Shown: piece after piece, positions 20,290 through 29,529 of the stretch | Position numbering within the stretch: position 1 is the stretch's first letter | How the letters are laid out: every line of letters starts with the position of its first letter | IMG/VR virus record: IMGVR_UViG_3300021479_000028 | Coordinates: 1-47,305 of that record | Length of the DNA stretch: 47,305 bases | Reading direction: 5' to 3' (one strand) | Source: a virus | The notes under the pieces: model-generated | Told to the model about the DNA's origin: nothing | What the model saw: the letters and a program-made list of their open reading frames with translations, nothing else | Databases searched by the model: none | Translations under genes and position numbers: made by a program

Positions 20290-20622
20290 ATGGATTGGGC
20301 AAAGTTTGCAACTATCATCGAAGCCGTCTTGCCAGGTATTCTTTTCTCGGTGAATCCTGCATTTGGTTTCATTGCTAGTGATGTAGTAGCATTAGTTAAG
20401 AAGGTGGAAACGGCTGGAACCACTGGACAAGATAAATTGAATGCAGTAGTAATGGCAGCCGGAGACGTAGTTGACCAGGTAAATACTGCTTCTGGAAAGA
20501 TTGTTATCGATCCTTCATTGATTAAGACAGACCTTCCATTGGGTATAGCATTAGGAATTGATTTAGTTAATAAGATTGGTGGAAAGACTCCTGTGCCAGT
20601 TATTCTAAAGCCGACTGTCTGA
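20290..20622 (+). CDS. Small hydrophobic protein, 110 aa
   Basis: Residues 8-35 are hydrophobic (IIEAVLPGILFSVNPAFGFI) and could insert in a membrane. The remainder is amphipathic (KKVETAGTTGQDKLNAVVMA). It may be a lysis-associated or structural accessory protein. The function is unknown. Confidence 0.75.
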   Translation: MDWAKFATIIEAVLPGILFSVNPAFGFIASDVVALVKKVETAGTTGQDKLNAVVMAAGDVVDQVNTASGKIVIDPSLIKTDLPLGIALGIDLVNKIGGKTPVPVILKPTV

Positions 20623-20799
20623 ATGAGAAAAGAAGATGAAACGAGCATTGCATTTCGTGCTTCAAGATTCGTTGAAGCTCATATGTTCTGCCGCTGTGGG
20701 ATTCCAATTAGAGAATGTCTTCCAGAAGACATATCTCATCCAAAAGCTAAGAGTTTCTGCGGTAGATGTAAACTTCTAATTCGAGAAGAAGTGAAGTGA
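20623..20799 (+). CDS. Zinc-ribbon protein, 58 aa
   Basis: ATG 20623 follows the upstream stop by one base. The product (MRKEDETSIAFRASRFVEAH...) carries CRCGIPIREC and CGRC, four or five cysteines in zinc-ribbon spacing. It ends with a GTGA overlap into the next gene. It may be a small nucleic-acid-binding accessory factor for packaging, by position only. Confidence 0.75.
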   Translation: MRKEDETSIAFRASRFVEAHMFCRCGIPIRECLPEDISHPKAKSFCGRCKLLIREEVK

Positions 20800-21056
20800 A
20801 CGTTCCGAGTGTATTATTTATTGAATTAGCTCTTGATTCATTTGATACACTTGGTGTGAAGTTTATGATGGATGAGATTAGAGAATTTCGTAAACTTCCA
20901 TCAGAGAGCTTAGATAAGTTGATAGAGGAGTTACCTATTACATGGAAAGATAATACGGCTGGATACACAGACATAGAAAGGGGATATTTGTTAGGGTTGC
21001 AAACGGCTAATATGATGCTCCTTTCATTTTTCAAATATGAATCATTAAAGAAGTAA
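20796..21056 (+). CDS. Helical protein directly upstream of TerL, 86 aa
   Basis: GTG 20796 overlaps the upstream stop as GTGA. The chain is helical and acidic (MMDEIREFRKLPSESLDKLI). Its stop overlaps the TerL start as TAATG. A small terminase often precedes the large one, so it is an alternative TerS candidate, but it lacks a recognisable DNA-binding domain. Confidence 0.7.
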   Translation: MNVPSVLFIELALDSFDTLGVKFMMDEIREFRKLPSESLDKLIEELPITWKDNTAGYTDIERGYLLGLQTANMMLLSFFKYESLKK

Positions 21057-22732
21057 TGAATATTTCACTTTCTGATCCTGGTAATGGATTATACGAAGAT
21101 TTTGTCCGTGAGAAAAATATAAAACCTCATCCAGTTCAAGAAGAGCTTTTACAATTACCTGATCAAATCTTTGAGGCTTTATATGGCGGAGCGGCATACG
21201 GTGGTAAAAGTTGGATACTCACATTGCTTCCTTTATTTAGAGGATTCTATAAGTTTCGTGGGTTCAAGGGGATTATCTTCAGACGCAAATTTCCTGACTT
21301 GGAAAAAGAGATTATCCGTCTCTCAAAAGAATACTATCCCAAGACGGGAGCGAAGTATAACGAACAGAAACATAGTTGGGAATGGCCAGAATTTAACTCT
21401 TATCAAGACTTTGGACACGTCCAACACGACTCTGATATAAGTCAGTATGATAGTTCTCAATACAATTATTGTGCATTTGATGAATTGACACATTTCAGTG
21501 CTCACCCCTATCACTACATGGTTGGCTCTCGTGTTCGTCCTAGTAGTTCTTTCAATATCGCTTTTGTGCGAAATGGCTCTAATCCTGGTGGCATTGGTCA
21601 AACGTTTGTTTATAATCGTTTCGTCCGTCCGCATGAAGATGGACATAAAGTTATAAGAGATGTTAATACTGGACTCTTACGAATTTTCATTCCGGCGAAA
21701 GCAGAAGATAATCCATATGGAATGGAATATGATCCTCTTTATGTTAAGAAACTTGAAATCCTCAAACAAGTAAGTGAAGCCGAATATAGAGCTAAACGGT
21801 GGGGAGATTGGCACGCTTTCAAAGGTTCAGTCTTTACAAGTTTTAGACCAATGCGATTTCCTGGTGAACCAGATAATGCATTGCATGTTATACCACGTTT
21901 TCAGATCCCAGAATGGTGGCCCAGAATATTGTCAATTGACTGGGGAAAGCGTGCGATGTGCTATGCGATGTGGGGAGCCGTTAGTCCAAGTCATAAGGTT
22001 TATGTATACAGAGAACGAGCTTGGTATGGACGTGATGTTGCCTTCTGGGCAAGTGAAATAAGACAAATTCATAATGAGAATGGCGAAATGCCTGCTCATA
22101 CCGTCTTGTGCGGAAGTGCTTGGCAGAATAGAGGCGGTGAATTGATTTGTGATGAGTTTCAGAAATATTCTGATTTGGTTCCTTCAAGTTCTGAAAACAC
22201 ATCCGGAAGCCGCGTCGCTGGAATACAACTGATTCATGATTTTTTAAGGTGGGAAAAGAAAGCAACTTTGATATCAAAAGGTGAATTCTATGACATGCAG
22301 TTAGCGCAGGAAATCTATAGGAAATATGGTCCGGAAGCATTAGAAGCTTATAAGAAACAGTTTTATGATGAGCCAGAAGAAGAGAATCTTCCAATCCTAC
22401 AGATATTCGATAATTGTAAAACTCTTATAGATACGATTCCATTAGCAATGTATGATGAGAAGAAGGTTGAAGACGTTGCTGAATTTGAGGGAGATGATCC
22501 CTTAGATGATCTTCGATACTTCTGTAAGGCTGCAAAGAGGTTCATTTCCGGAGAGATTACAGGACTGGACGTTGCGGCTAAGAAACAAGTTGTAATTCAG
22601 AAATATCAAGAGAATGGAGATATGACAGCTTTTTATCGACAACTCGAGAAAATTGAGAGCGAGAATCGAGCTTCGCTCGCAGATTGTTTGCCTGTTTCAC
22701 GAAGGTCAAGGTTTGCAAGGAGAATGCACTAA
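21056..22732 (+). CDS. terL: Terminase large subunit
   Basis: The 558-aa protein has an ATPase Walker A loop GGAAYGGKS at residues 44-52 and a Walker B CAFDE ending at D142-E143. A C-terminal nuclease half begins with ILSIDWG near residue 300 and has further acidic residues downstream. Large terminases translocate DNA into the procapsid and cut the concatemer. The start overlaps the previous stop as TAATG. It is full length and intact. The packaging mode (headful or cohesive end) cannot be read here, although the circular-looking map favours permuted ends. Confidence 0.95.
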   Translation: MNISLSDPGNGLYEDFVREKNIKPHPVQEELLQLPDQIFEALYGGAAYGGKSWILTLLPLFRGFYKFRGFKGIIFRRKFPDLEKEIIRLSKEYYPKTGAKYNEQKHSWEWPEFNSYQDFGHVQHDSDISQYDSSQYNYCAFDELTHFSAHPYHYMVGSRVRPSSSFNIAFVRNGSNPGGIGQTFVYNRFVRPHEDGHKVIRDVNTGLLRIFIPAKAEDNPYGMEYDPLYVKKLEILKQVSEAEYRAKRWGDWHAFKGSVFTSFRPMRFPGEPDNALHVIPRFQIPEWWPRILSIDWGKRAMCYAMWGAVSPSHKVYVYRERAWYGRDVAFWASEIRQIHNENGEMPAHTVLCGSAWQNRGGELICDEFQKYSDLVPSSSENTSGSRVAGIQLIHDFLRWEKKATLISKGEFYDMQLAQEIYRKYGPEALEAYKKQFYDEPEEENLPILQIFDNCKTLIDTIPLAMYDEKKVEDVAEFEGDDPLDDLRYFCKAAKRFISGEITGLDVAAKKQVVIQKYQENGDMTAFYRQLEKIESENRASLADCLPVSRRSRFARRMH

Positions 22733-23091
22733 TGTTTAGATTCATTTCATTTCTTCTTGGAAGAACTTGGGAACCTTGCAAATCATGTGAGAACTTGAAA
22801 CAACAACTTGAATTTGAACGTTCCGAAAAAAGACTATTAATAGATACATTAGTTGCTATTGTGAAGCCGAAAGAAATAGAGGCTCCACCTGTAGAAATAA
22901 ATCAGATAGCTCAGTCTTCATCCTTGTTTTCTAGACGAAGAGCAGCTCTTGAAGAAGCAGATCGAGTTAAAGCAAAGATTGAGGCAGAGAAGAAATTTGT
23001 AGGTTTGCCAGATTATCTTAAAGATGTTGATGATAAAGGAATTACTAAATTAGAAAGAGAACTTGGTGTATCACATGAAAAGGAGAGCTAA
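22732..23091 (+). CDS. Coiled-coil protein with CxxC between TerL and the structural genes, 119 aa
   Basis: ATG 22732 overlaps the TerL stop as TAATG and has an AAGGAGA site. The N-terminus is hydrophobic (MFRFISFLLGRTWEPCKSCE), followed by C-x2-C and a long charged coiled coil (LKQQLEFERSEKRLLIDTLV). It ends in a TAATG overlap with the next gene. Proteins of this shape are common between terminase and portal in tailed phages. The role is unknown. Confidence 0.8.
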   Translation: MFRFISFLLGRTWEPCKSCENLKQQLEFERSEKRLLIDTLVAIVKPKEIEAPPVEINQIAQSSSLFSRRRAALEEADRVKAKIEAEKKFVGLPDYLKDVDDKGITKLERELGVSHEKES

Positions 23092-23324
23092 TGGCAAATG
23101 CAGCTCCGGCAACTGTAACGGTAACAGGAACAACTGGCCCAGGACAGGCAGTAACGGCATTGAAGTTTACAGATGTGAATGGTATTGAATTTGATTTTTA
23201 TCATAACCTAATTAAAGTTAACAGAGCCGGAAGCGGCAGCACCCAGATATATGATTACTCTGCTATAAATACAGTAACATTAACAATAAGTGCAGGCGTG
23301 ACTGCCGTCGTGATTAGCACTTAG
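23091..23324 (+). CDS. Small beta-rich protein, 77 aa (paralogue pair, copy 1)
   Basis: The chain is a Thr/Val/Gly beta module (TVTVTGTTGPGQAVTALKF) with a DVNGIEFDFYHNLIKV core. The next gene encodes a related module in the same order (strand, GVSFDYNKGMINIV), suggesting tandem duplication. It is probably a small capsid or decoration component. Confidence 0.75.
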   Translation: MANAAPATVTVTGTTGPGQAVTALKFTDVNGIEFDFYHNLIKVNRAGSGSTQIYDYSAINTVTLTISAGVTAVVIST

Positions 23325-23341
23325 CACTGAGCGATAGCGAA

Positions 23342-23578
23342 GTGGCAAATCAACCAGTAATTGTTGCTTCAGTTAAAATTACCACAAGAGATATTAATGG
23401 TAATAATACTGCTAAACAATTCAACTCTGTCTTTGGTGTGAGTTTTGATTACAATAAGGGAATGATTAATATTGTAGATGCTACTGGATCATTTTATTTC
23501 TCTCTAAGTGCAGTAGTTGCATTTACAAATGTAATAGCTGGCGGCCTCACAAACTTTCATACTATAACTATTATTTGA
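23342..23578 (+). CDS. Small beta-rich protein, 78 aa (paralogue pair, copy 2), GTG start
   Basis: GTG 23342 starts MANQPVIVASVKITTRDING. The core NSVFGVSFDYNKGMINIVDA aligns by eye with DVNGIEFDFYHNLIKVNRAG of the preceding gene. It is likely a paralogue. It lies 17 bases after the previous stop. Confidence 0.7.
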   Translation: MANQPVIVASVKITTRDINGNNTAKQFNSVFGVSFDYNKGMINIVDATGSFYFSLSAVVAFTNVIAGGLTNFHTITII

Positions 23579-23580
23579 TT

Positions 23581-23757
23581 ATGACAAAAATGATTCGCAA
23601 GTTTAGGTCTGGTTATCAACTATCAGTAGAGTTTCGTAGCGGATCATGGTTTGTTACAGCTAAATCAGTAAATGAAAAAGAGTTTAGTACACATTGTGGT
23701 CCATATTCTACAATGGATCAAGCTATATGGTGGATTAAGAATATTAGAGAGAAATAA
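23581..23757 (+). CDS. Small basic protein, 58 aa
   Basis: ATG 23581 is chosen; a TTG six bases earlier is possible. There is no clear ribosome site, so translation may depend on the previous stop codon, which lies just upstream. The product (MTKMIRKFRSGYQLSVEFRS...) is basic and beta-rich, ending in an alpha helix (AIWWIKNIREK). The function is unknown. Confidence 0.65.
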   Translation: MTKMIRKFRSGYQLSVEFRSGSWFVTAKSVNEKEFSTHCGPYSTMDQAIWWIKNIREK

Positions 23758-23759
23758 TA

Positions 23760-24089
23760 ATGCCTGCATGGAATTCATCTTCGTTAAGCTTTAGTGATGG
23801 GATGACTCGTCATAAAGGTAGTGGATTATTAAAAAATACTAAAGAGCGAGTATCTAAACAGCAGATAATGGGACATAAGATGTTTGGTGGAAAGAGAGGA
23901 AAACATGGTGAAGATTTTAAAGTTGGCTCAAAAATGTTCAGAAAAAAAGGAAAAGATGTAGGAAAGAAAGGTGCTATTAGCAGCACTCCACATGGCGGAA
24001 TTTCTCCGAGCGTAGAAGAGTTCGATGACATGCTCAGTGGAGATAAGAAAAAGAAGAAGACTTTGTTTAATAGGAAGAGTTTTGGGTAA
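23760..24089 (+). CDS. Lys/Gly-rich basic protein, 109 aa
   Basis: The protein is strongly basic with few hydrophobic residues: MPAWNSSSLSFSDGMTRHKG, then a block of Lys/Gly (GGKRGKHGEDFKVGSKMF) and a KKKKKTLF tail. It looks disordered and could bind DNA, RNA or the portal. It starts right after the preceding stop and is followed by another basic small gene. Confidence 0.7.
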   Translation: MPAWNSSSLSFSDGMTRHKGSGLLKNTKERVSKQQIMGHKMFGGKRGKHGEDFKVGSKMFRKKGKDVGKKGAISSTPHGGISPSVEEFDDMLSGDKKKKKTLFNRKSFG

Positions 24090-24092
24090 ATA

Positions 24093-24224
24093 ATGCCAAG
24101 TGGTAAGAAAAATAAAGGTATTGGTCCATCACAAGAAGTGTTTGATGAGATTACAAAGAAATCTGTTCCTAAGAAACATGCTTTGTGGAAACCTAAGAGT
24201 CTCCCATTATTAAGGAAAAAATAA
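24093..24224 (+). CDS. Small basic protein, 43 aa
   Basis: A 43-codon frame (MPSGKKNKGIGPSQEVFDEI...) runs from ATG 24093 to TAA 24222-24224, which overlaps the portal start as TAATG. It is Lys/Pro-rich, like the gene before it. Its PSxEVFDE segment resembles the PSVEEFDD of that gene, so the two may be related. Confidence 0.7.
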   Translation: MPSGKKNKGIGPSQEVFDEITKKSVPKKHALWKPKSLPLLRKK

Positions 24225-26611
24225 TGAGTAAAGATTACGATGATGAAATAGCAGTTTTATTGAAGACGGTCGCAGACCACTTCGATAAAGAAGATAGAAT
24301 AACTCGTGAAAGACAAATACGCCATTGGAGAAGGCTTAAACTCTATTGGGCGAATTTTTCTTTAATTTATTGGAGTGAATCAGCTCATGATTACAGAGTT
24401 TATAACAGAGATGCAAATACCCAAGACACAGACCAAGATTATTACGACAAACCCGTCAATGTCTTCAAAGCCTTCCTCGAAACAATAATCGCAGCATTAT
24501 CCATTCAGATACCTGCGGTAAGCTGCGTTCCTGATGATGCTGAGAACCCATTAGATGCACAAACGGCTAAAGCCGGAGACAAAATAGCCGAATTAATATA
24601 TAAACATAATGATGTAATGTTCTTGTGGCTTCATGCGCTTTATATATATTGCACTGAGGGAATGATTGCCTGTTATTCGTATCTTGATAGTGACAAAGAA
24701 TATGGAACATATCAGAAACCTAAATATAAAGATGAAGAAGTCGAAGCTCACGTATGTCCGAATTGCGGCAGTAGAGTTCCAGATGAAATGTTCTCTCAGG
24801 AAGAAATGAGTGAGTTCTCTCCTGATGAAGATGACGTTGAACTTCATTCTAAAATCTCCGAAGAAGGACCTGTTTGTTTAGAATGTGCAGCTCAATTAGA
24901 TCCTCAACTTCAAAAGACTAAATTAATAGTTCCTAGATTAGTTGGATACACAGCCGAACCTAAATCAAGAATATGCATGGAGATGTATGGAGGATTATAT
25001 GTTAAAATTGCAAATTATGCTAAGAAACAGAAGGACACTCCCTATTTGATTTATTCATATGAAACACATTATGCGAATGCTCTCGAATGTTATCCAGATT
25101 TAAGAGGGAAAATTCCACATGGCGGTTGGAGTAATGTAGGAGTTAATGATCCGTATGAGCAATATGGAAGATTGAATACACAATACAGAGGTGAATTTCC
25201 AGATGAACAAGTAACTGTTAAGAATTGTTGGTTAAGGCCGGCAGCCTTTAATGTGGTCAATGATGATGATTGTAAGAAGTTACATAAAAAGTTTCCTGAT
25301 GGTTGCCGTTATGTGATGGTTAATGACATTCCAGCAGAGTATGAGAATGAAAGTTTAGATGACCATTGGACATTGACACAGAATCCAATGAGTGATTTCT
25401 TAAACCATGATCCACTTGGGGAGCTAGTTACAAACATTCAAGATATTGTTAATGATTTAATTAGTCTCACATTACAAACTATTGAACATGGAATTGCTCA
25501 GACATTTGCCGACCCGGCCGTTGTCAACTTCAATGCGCAACGACAAATTGAAGCACAACCAGGAACATTAAGTCCTACAAAGCCTGTAAGTGGAAGCAAG
25601 AATATCAAAGAATCATTCTTCTCTTTGCAGCTCGCAAGTCTCTCTCCGGAAGTGATGAATTTTTATAAGATTGTTCAAGAGCTTGGGCAATTCGTTTCTG
25701 GAGCATTACCGAGCATATTCGGCGGCAATCAGAATGCAGGGAGTTCAAGGACGGCAAGTGAATACGCAATGTCTAAAGGAATGGCATTGCAAAGATTACA
25801 AACTCCTTGGAGAATGATGACTATTTGGTGGAAGACTATTTTTGGTAAAGTTATTCCGATGTATATAAAAGGTATGGTTGAAGATGAGAGAATTGTGGAA
25901 AAAAATGAACAAGGAAACTTTGTTAATGTTTTCATTCGTAAAGCTGAGACAGATGGTAAAATCGGAAGCATTGAATTAGAGCCGGATGAGAAGTTGCCGG
26001 TAAGTGACGAACAAAAAGCTGATATGATTATGAATCTATTCCAAATAAATAATCAGGCATTAACGGCAGCATTAATGGACCCAGATAACTTGCCGTATAT
26101 TGCTGAGGTTGTAAGGATTCCAGAGTTTAAGATTCCAGGAGCAGAGGATAGGCAGAAGCAGTATGAAGAAATTCTTGAGCTTGTTAATGGAGCGCCGATT
26201 CCTCCAAGCCCTGAAGAAATGCAGCAATTCCAGATTGCATCTCAATCCGGACAGCAAGTTCCACAGCCTCAAGAAAAGCCAAGCGTCGAAATTGATCAAG
26301 ATGTAGACAATCATCAAATAGAAGCTAGCATTTGCAAGAGTTGGTTAATCTCTTCAGCCGGAAGGCTGGCAAAGACTGAGAATCCTAATGGATATAAGAA
26401 TGTATTATTACATATGAAGGCTCATATGGCAATTGTCCAGCAACAGCAGCAAGCACAACAATTGCATGATGACCAAATGATGTTGGCGAGTGGTCAAAAG
26501 CCGCATCTGCCTAAACTTGGTGAACCTAAACAGCAATCACAGCAGAAGAAACCTCCTGCTAAAGCAGGAAAGATAAGTGGAGAACATAATGCCAGCACCC
26601 CCATCCAGTAA
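24224..26611 (+). CDS. Portal protein with internal zinc-ribbon insertion
   Basis: The 795-aa protein is slightly longer than P22-type portals. It follows TerL, and scaffold and capsid genes come directly after it. Near residues 176-222 it carries two pairs, C178-x2-C181 (CPNCGS) and C218-x2-C221 (CLECA), joined by an acidic loop. That is an unusual zinc-ribbon insertion. The C-terminal region is Gln-rich (QQQQQAQQL), which may be the tail or barrel. It is intact. The portal identity rests mainly on length, order and general features. Start by TAATG coupling. Confidence 0.85.
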   Translation: MSKDYDDEIAVLLKTVADHFDKEDRITRERQIRHWRRLKLYWANFSLIYWSESAHDYRVYNRDANTQDTDQDYYDKPVNVFKAFLETIIAALSIQIPAVSCVPDDAENPLDAQTAKAGDKIAELIYKHNDVMFLWLHALYIYCTEGMIACYSYLDSDKEYGTYQKPKYKDEEVEAHVCPNCGSRVPDEMFSQEEMSEFSPDEDDVELHSKISEEGPVCLECAAQLDPQLQKTKLIVPRLVGYTAEPKSRICMEMYGGLYVKIANYAKKQKDTPYLIYSYETHYANALECYPDLRGKIPHGGWSNVGVNDPYEQYGRLNTQYRGEFPDEQVTVKNCWLRPAAFNVVNDDDCKKLHKKFPDGCRYVMVNDIPAEYENESLDDHWTLTQNPMSDFLNHDPLGELVTNIQDIVNDLISLTLQTIEHGIAQTFADPAVVNFNAQRQIEAQPGTLSPTKPVSGSKNIKESFFSLQLASLSPEVMNFYKIVQELGQFVSGALPSIFGGNQNAGSSRTASEYAMSKGMALQRLQTPWRMMTIWWKTIFGKVIPMYIKGMVEDERIVEKNEQGNFVNVFIRKAETDGKIGSIELEPDEKLPVSDEQKADMIMNLFQINNQALTAALMDPDNLPYIAEVVRIPEFKIPGAEDRQKQYEEILELVNGAPIPPSPEEMQQFQIASQSGQQVPQPQEKPSVEIDQDVDNHQIEASICKSWLISSAGRLAKTENPNGYKNVLLHMKAHMAIVQQQQQAQQLHDDQMMLASGQKPHLPKLGEPKQQSQQKKPPAKAGKISGEHNASTPIQ

Positions 26612-27842
26612 TGTTTTAGATGTTAATAAGCCGCCTACACCGAAAACGGCTGATGATATCAATGACATGTTTAAGGAGTTTGATGTTGAGACAGAAACTC
26701 CTAAACCAGAGAAAAAGGAACCTAAGCCTAAAGAAGAAGTTGAAGATAAAGAAGAGAAGGATGATGAATTAGAGTTAATTGAACCAGAAGAAGAAGTTGA
26801 GAAGTTAGATCTTAAAGAAGATAGCGAGCTAGAAATAGATGCTCCACCGAGAAAGAAAGAAATTCTAGCTAAATATCCAGAGTTATTTAAAACGTTCCCA
26901 TTTCTCGAGAAAATGCTCTATCGAGATAGACAATACTCTGAGCTGTTTGGAAGCTTCGATGATGCGAAGGAAATTGCTGAACGCAGTGAATCATTCGATC
27001 AGTTTGAATCACAGTTGTTATCTGGTGATACTGAGCAGATTCTACGCGAAGTGAAGGATACAGACGAGAAGGCATTTAACTTAATTGTAGACGAATATCT
27101 CCCAACTCTTTGGAAAGTTGATAAAGAAGCTTATAAGCATGTTACAGGGAATCTATCGAAGCGGCTAATTATGGAAATGGTTCAAGAAGCCAATGATACA
27201 GACAATGCGGATTTAAAGCAAGCTGCACTCTTAGTCAATCAATTTGTTTTTGGAACGGCAAAATTCTCCGCACCCTCAAGACTTGTTGATAAACAGTCTA
27301 CGACTGAAAATGATGAAGTCGTGCAGGAGCGGCAATCTTTATTAAGAGAGAGATTTGAGAGCGCACGTGATGATTTGCAATCTCAGGTTGATAATACATT
27401 GAGAGCAACTATAAGTGATTATATTGATCCTAAAGGGAAGATGACAGCATATGTAAAGAAGAATGCTGTTGCAGATGCGATGAGAATCTTAACCGACGCA
27501 GTCGCAGATGATCCTTCTGTTTCCAAAAATCTTAATAATCTTTGGAGAGCCGCAAGCACCTCTAAATTTTCTGATAGAAATGCCCTTGGTAAAATTAAAT
27601 CATTCTATTTGTCTAAGGCTAAAGGCAATTTGAAGAATGCAATTCTGAAAGCCAGAGCTGAAGCACTGAAAGATCTTCCTCAACACAATCAGAGAGAAAC
27701 TGATGATGAGGAAATAGAAAGTGAAACAAACTCTCGGAGACAACCGAGAAATATTCCACCTGGCAGACCTCGCCAAGAAAAAGGGAAAAATGATGGTCCA
27801 AGAAAAGGAGAATCTGTAACCGATTTCTTTATGAGGGATTAA
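26589..27842 (+). CDS. Scaffolding protein (probable)
   Basis: ATG 26589 has GGAG six bases upstream. A GTG at 26577 is in frame but lies before that site. The 417-aa product is acidic at the N-terminus (EVEDKEEKDDELELIEPEEE) and has a long central helical region. Its C-terminus is basic (NIPPGRPRQEKGKNDGPRKG). Together with its place between portal and capsid, this is the classic scaffolding layout. There is no sequence motif for certainty. Confidence 0.75.
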   Translation: MPAPPSSNVLDVNKPPTPKTADDINDMFKEFDVETETPKPEKKEPKPKEEVEDKEEKDDELELIEPEEEVEKLDLKEDSELEIDAPPRKKEILAKYPELFKTFPFLEKMLYRDRQYSELFGSFDDAKEIAERSESFDQFESQLLSGDTEQILREVKDTDEKAFNLIVDEYLPTLWKVDKEAYKHVTGNLSKRLIMEMVQEANDTDNADLKQAALLVNQFVFGTAKFSAPSRLVDKQSTTENDEVVQERQSLLRERFESARDDLQSQVDNTLRATISDYIDPKGKMTAYVKKNAVADAMRILTDAVADDPSVSKNLNNLWRAASTSKFSDRNALGKIKSFYLSKAKGNLKNAILKARAEALKDLPQHNQRETDDEEIESETNSRRQPRNIPPGRPRQEKGKNDGPRKGESVTDFFMRD

Positions 27843-27845
27843 ACT

Positions 27846-29099
27846 ATGCCAGGTGCTGTAGTAGAATCAGTTGTTGCTGGTACAGAACTCGAAAAGGTGC
27901 TGCCGAAGGTGACCACTGTTTTTGAAAGTGACGACACGTTTTTCGGTAATATTAAGAAGAGAGATGTTGAGATAGTTAGCTATCGTGAGATGCGTGCTCC
28001 AATGGAATTAAGGCCAGGAGGACGTTTTCAATATTTTAACCCTGATGGTGGAGATATGGGACGAGGCGGCGGTCCAACTTGGGACAAAGCCGTTTTGCGC
28101 CCAGTTTTTCTATCAGAGAATATTGAATATACGAAATTAACTCAGTGGAGCACTGATGATCGTAGAAAGAGTGTTATAAATGCTGTTCGTAGATTAACTG
28201 CAGGTGCGACAGTAGAAATTAAAAGACAATTAGATGCCCAGCTTCAGGGAACTGGAACTGGACAAGTAGGAACTATTATTGCCGTAACAACGGCAGGTGG
28301 AGTTGATACATATACATTAGATGCAGAATTTGGTGCTCGACTTGTTCGATACGATCAAGTTGTGCAGATATTTGATACTACCCTTTCTATTTTCCGTGGC
28401 AAAGGTGTTGTTACATTATGGGACGTTGAGAATAAGCAAATTAGTGTAACTCCAGCTATTCCTGGTGCTGTTGCAACTGATGTGTTAATTGTAGATGGAT
28501 TAACAAATCCTACAGCACTTCCTGGTCTTTACGGAGTGCCATATCATCACTCTAATGCTTCTACTGGAACATGGTTAGGATATGATAGGGCAACTACACC
28601 AGAAATTCGAGCGAATCGTGTTAATGGTGGAAATAGTGCTCTAACGCTTCCGTTGCCAAGACTAGCAATTAACAAGATTGGTAATAGAGTTGGTATTGAC
28701 AATAACTTCGATCCTCATGCTTGGACACATCCTTGTCAAGCACAAGCTTATGAAGAAATTGGTCAATTAATCTCTATTATTCATAAAGCACCAAAAGATG
28801 AAAGTTTGAATCTTTACTTTGGTGATAATATGCAGTTAGCCGGAGCGCCCATTAAACAGCACTTTAATTGGAGTAAAAAAAGAATAGATTTCGTCGTCAG
28901 CTCAATCTGGGGCAGAGCGGAAATTCTTCCTATCGGATTTTATACGTCCGATGGTCGGAGAATTTTTGAATTGCGCGGAGCGAGCGGTGGCGTAGCTGCT
29001 GCGGATATCTTTTACATGGTTGTTGGGTTCCAAACATTTGTTTTAAACCCAGCCGCAACCGCTTACATCGATCAATTAGCCATACCAAGCGGATATTAG
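27846..29099 (+). CDS. Major capsid protein (probable)
   Basis: The 417-aa chain has GGGPTWDKAVLRPVF and a long central segment, and follows the scaffold. Position, length and balanced beta/alpha composition fit an HK97-fold capsid protein. ATG 27846 is three bases after the scaffold stop, with GAGGGATT upstream. No cleavage site or decoration domain is evident. Confidence 0.85.
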   Translation: MPGAVVESVVAGTELEKVLPKVTTVFESDDTFFGNIKKRDVEIVSYREMRAPMELRPGGRFQYFNPDGGDMGRGGGPTWDKAVLRPVFLSENIEYTKLTQWSTDDRRKSVINAVRRLTAGATVEIKRQLDAQLQGTGTGQVGTIIAVTTAGGVDTYTLDAEFGARLVRYDQVVQIFDTTLSIFRGKGVVTLWDVENKQISVTPAIPGAVATDVLIVDGLTNPTALPGLYGVPYHHSNASTGTWLGYDRATTPEIRANRVNGGNSALTLPLPRLAINKIGNRVGIDNNFDPHAWTHPCQAQAYEEIGQLISIIHKAPKDESLNLYFGDNMQLAGAPIKQHFNWSKKRIDFVVSSIWGRAEILPIGFYTSDGRRIFELRGASGGVAAADIFYMVVGFQTFVLNPAATAYIDQLAIPSGY

Positions 29100-29112
29100 T
29101 AGGAGAAAAAAA

Positions 29113-29442
29113 ATGAGTGATTTACTCTTTCAGCAGCTTTCAACAGTACAAGATATTGGACAGCCTGTTCCGCAAACTATTGCTAGTGCCGCTACGATAT
29201 CTCCATCTACATTTCTATCATTTATTACTGGAACTGTTCAATTACAGACTATGAATCCATTTACTACTGGTGCTCATATGGTTGCTCTTGTATTTACTGC
29301 TGCCATTCCTACGGTCATTCCGGCTGGAACTGGTGCTGGAAACTTTAAAGCTGCTATTACACCTACACAAAATGTTCCTGTTCTTTGTATTTGGGATCCT
29401 ATTACTCAATTATGGTGGGCTGGTGTTTTGAAGCCGTCTTAG
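29113..29442 (+). CDS. Small capsid-associated protein, 109 aa
   Basis: AGGAGA lies before ATG 29113. The product is Thr/Ala-rich and beta-stranded (TIASAATISPSTFLSFITGT), with WDPITQLWWAGVLKPS at the end. It follows the capsid gene and is a possible decoration or cement protein. A 12-bp hairpin closes its unit. Confidence 0.72.
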   Translation: MSDLLFQQLSTVQDIGQPVPQTIASAATISPSTFLSFITGTVQLQTMNPFTTGAHMVALVFTAAIPTVIPAGTGAGNFKAAITPTQNVPVLCIWDPITQLWWAGVLKPS

Positions 29443-29448
29443 TCGTTG

Positions 29449-29480
29449 GCTCCGCTACTATAATTCTGTAGTAGCGGAGC
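29449..29480. repeat. 12-bp perfect hairpin after the capsid unit
   Basis: GCTCCGCTACTA (29449-29460) pairs perfectly with TAGTAGCGGAGC (29469-29480), with an 8-base loop. No U-tract follows, so it may attenuate or stabilise the upstream mRNA rather than end it. Confidence 0.7.
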
Positions 29481-29529
29481 AGTTCTCTGTTCCGAAAGGA
29501 ATGGCCGAAAGGCTGGAGAAAAGGAATTT

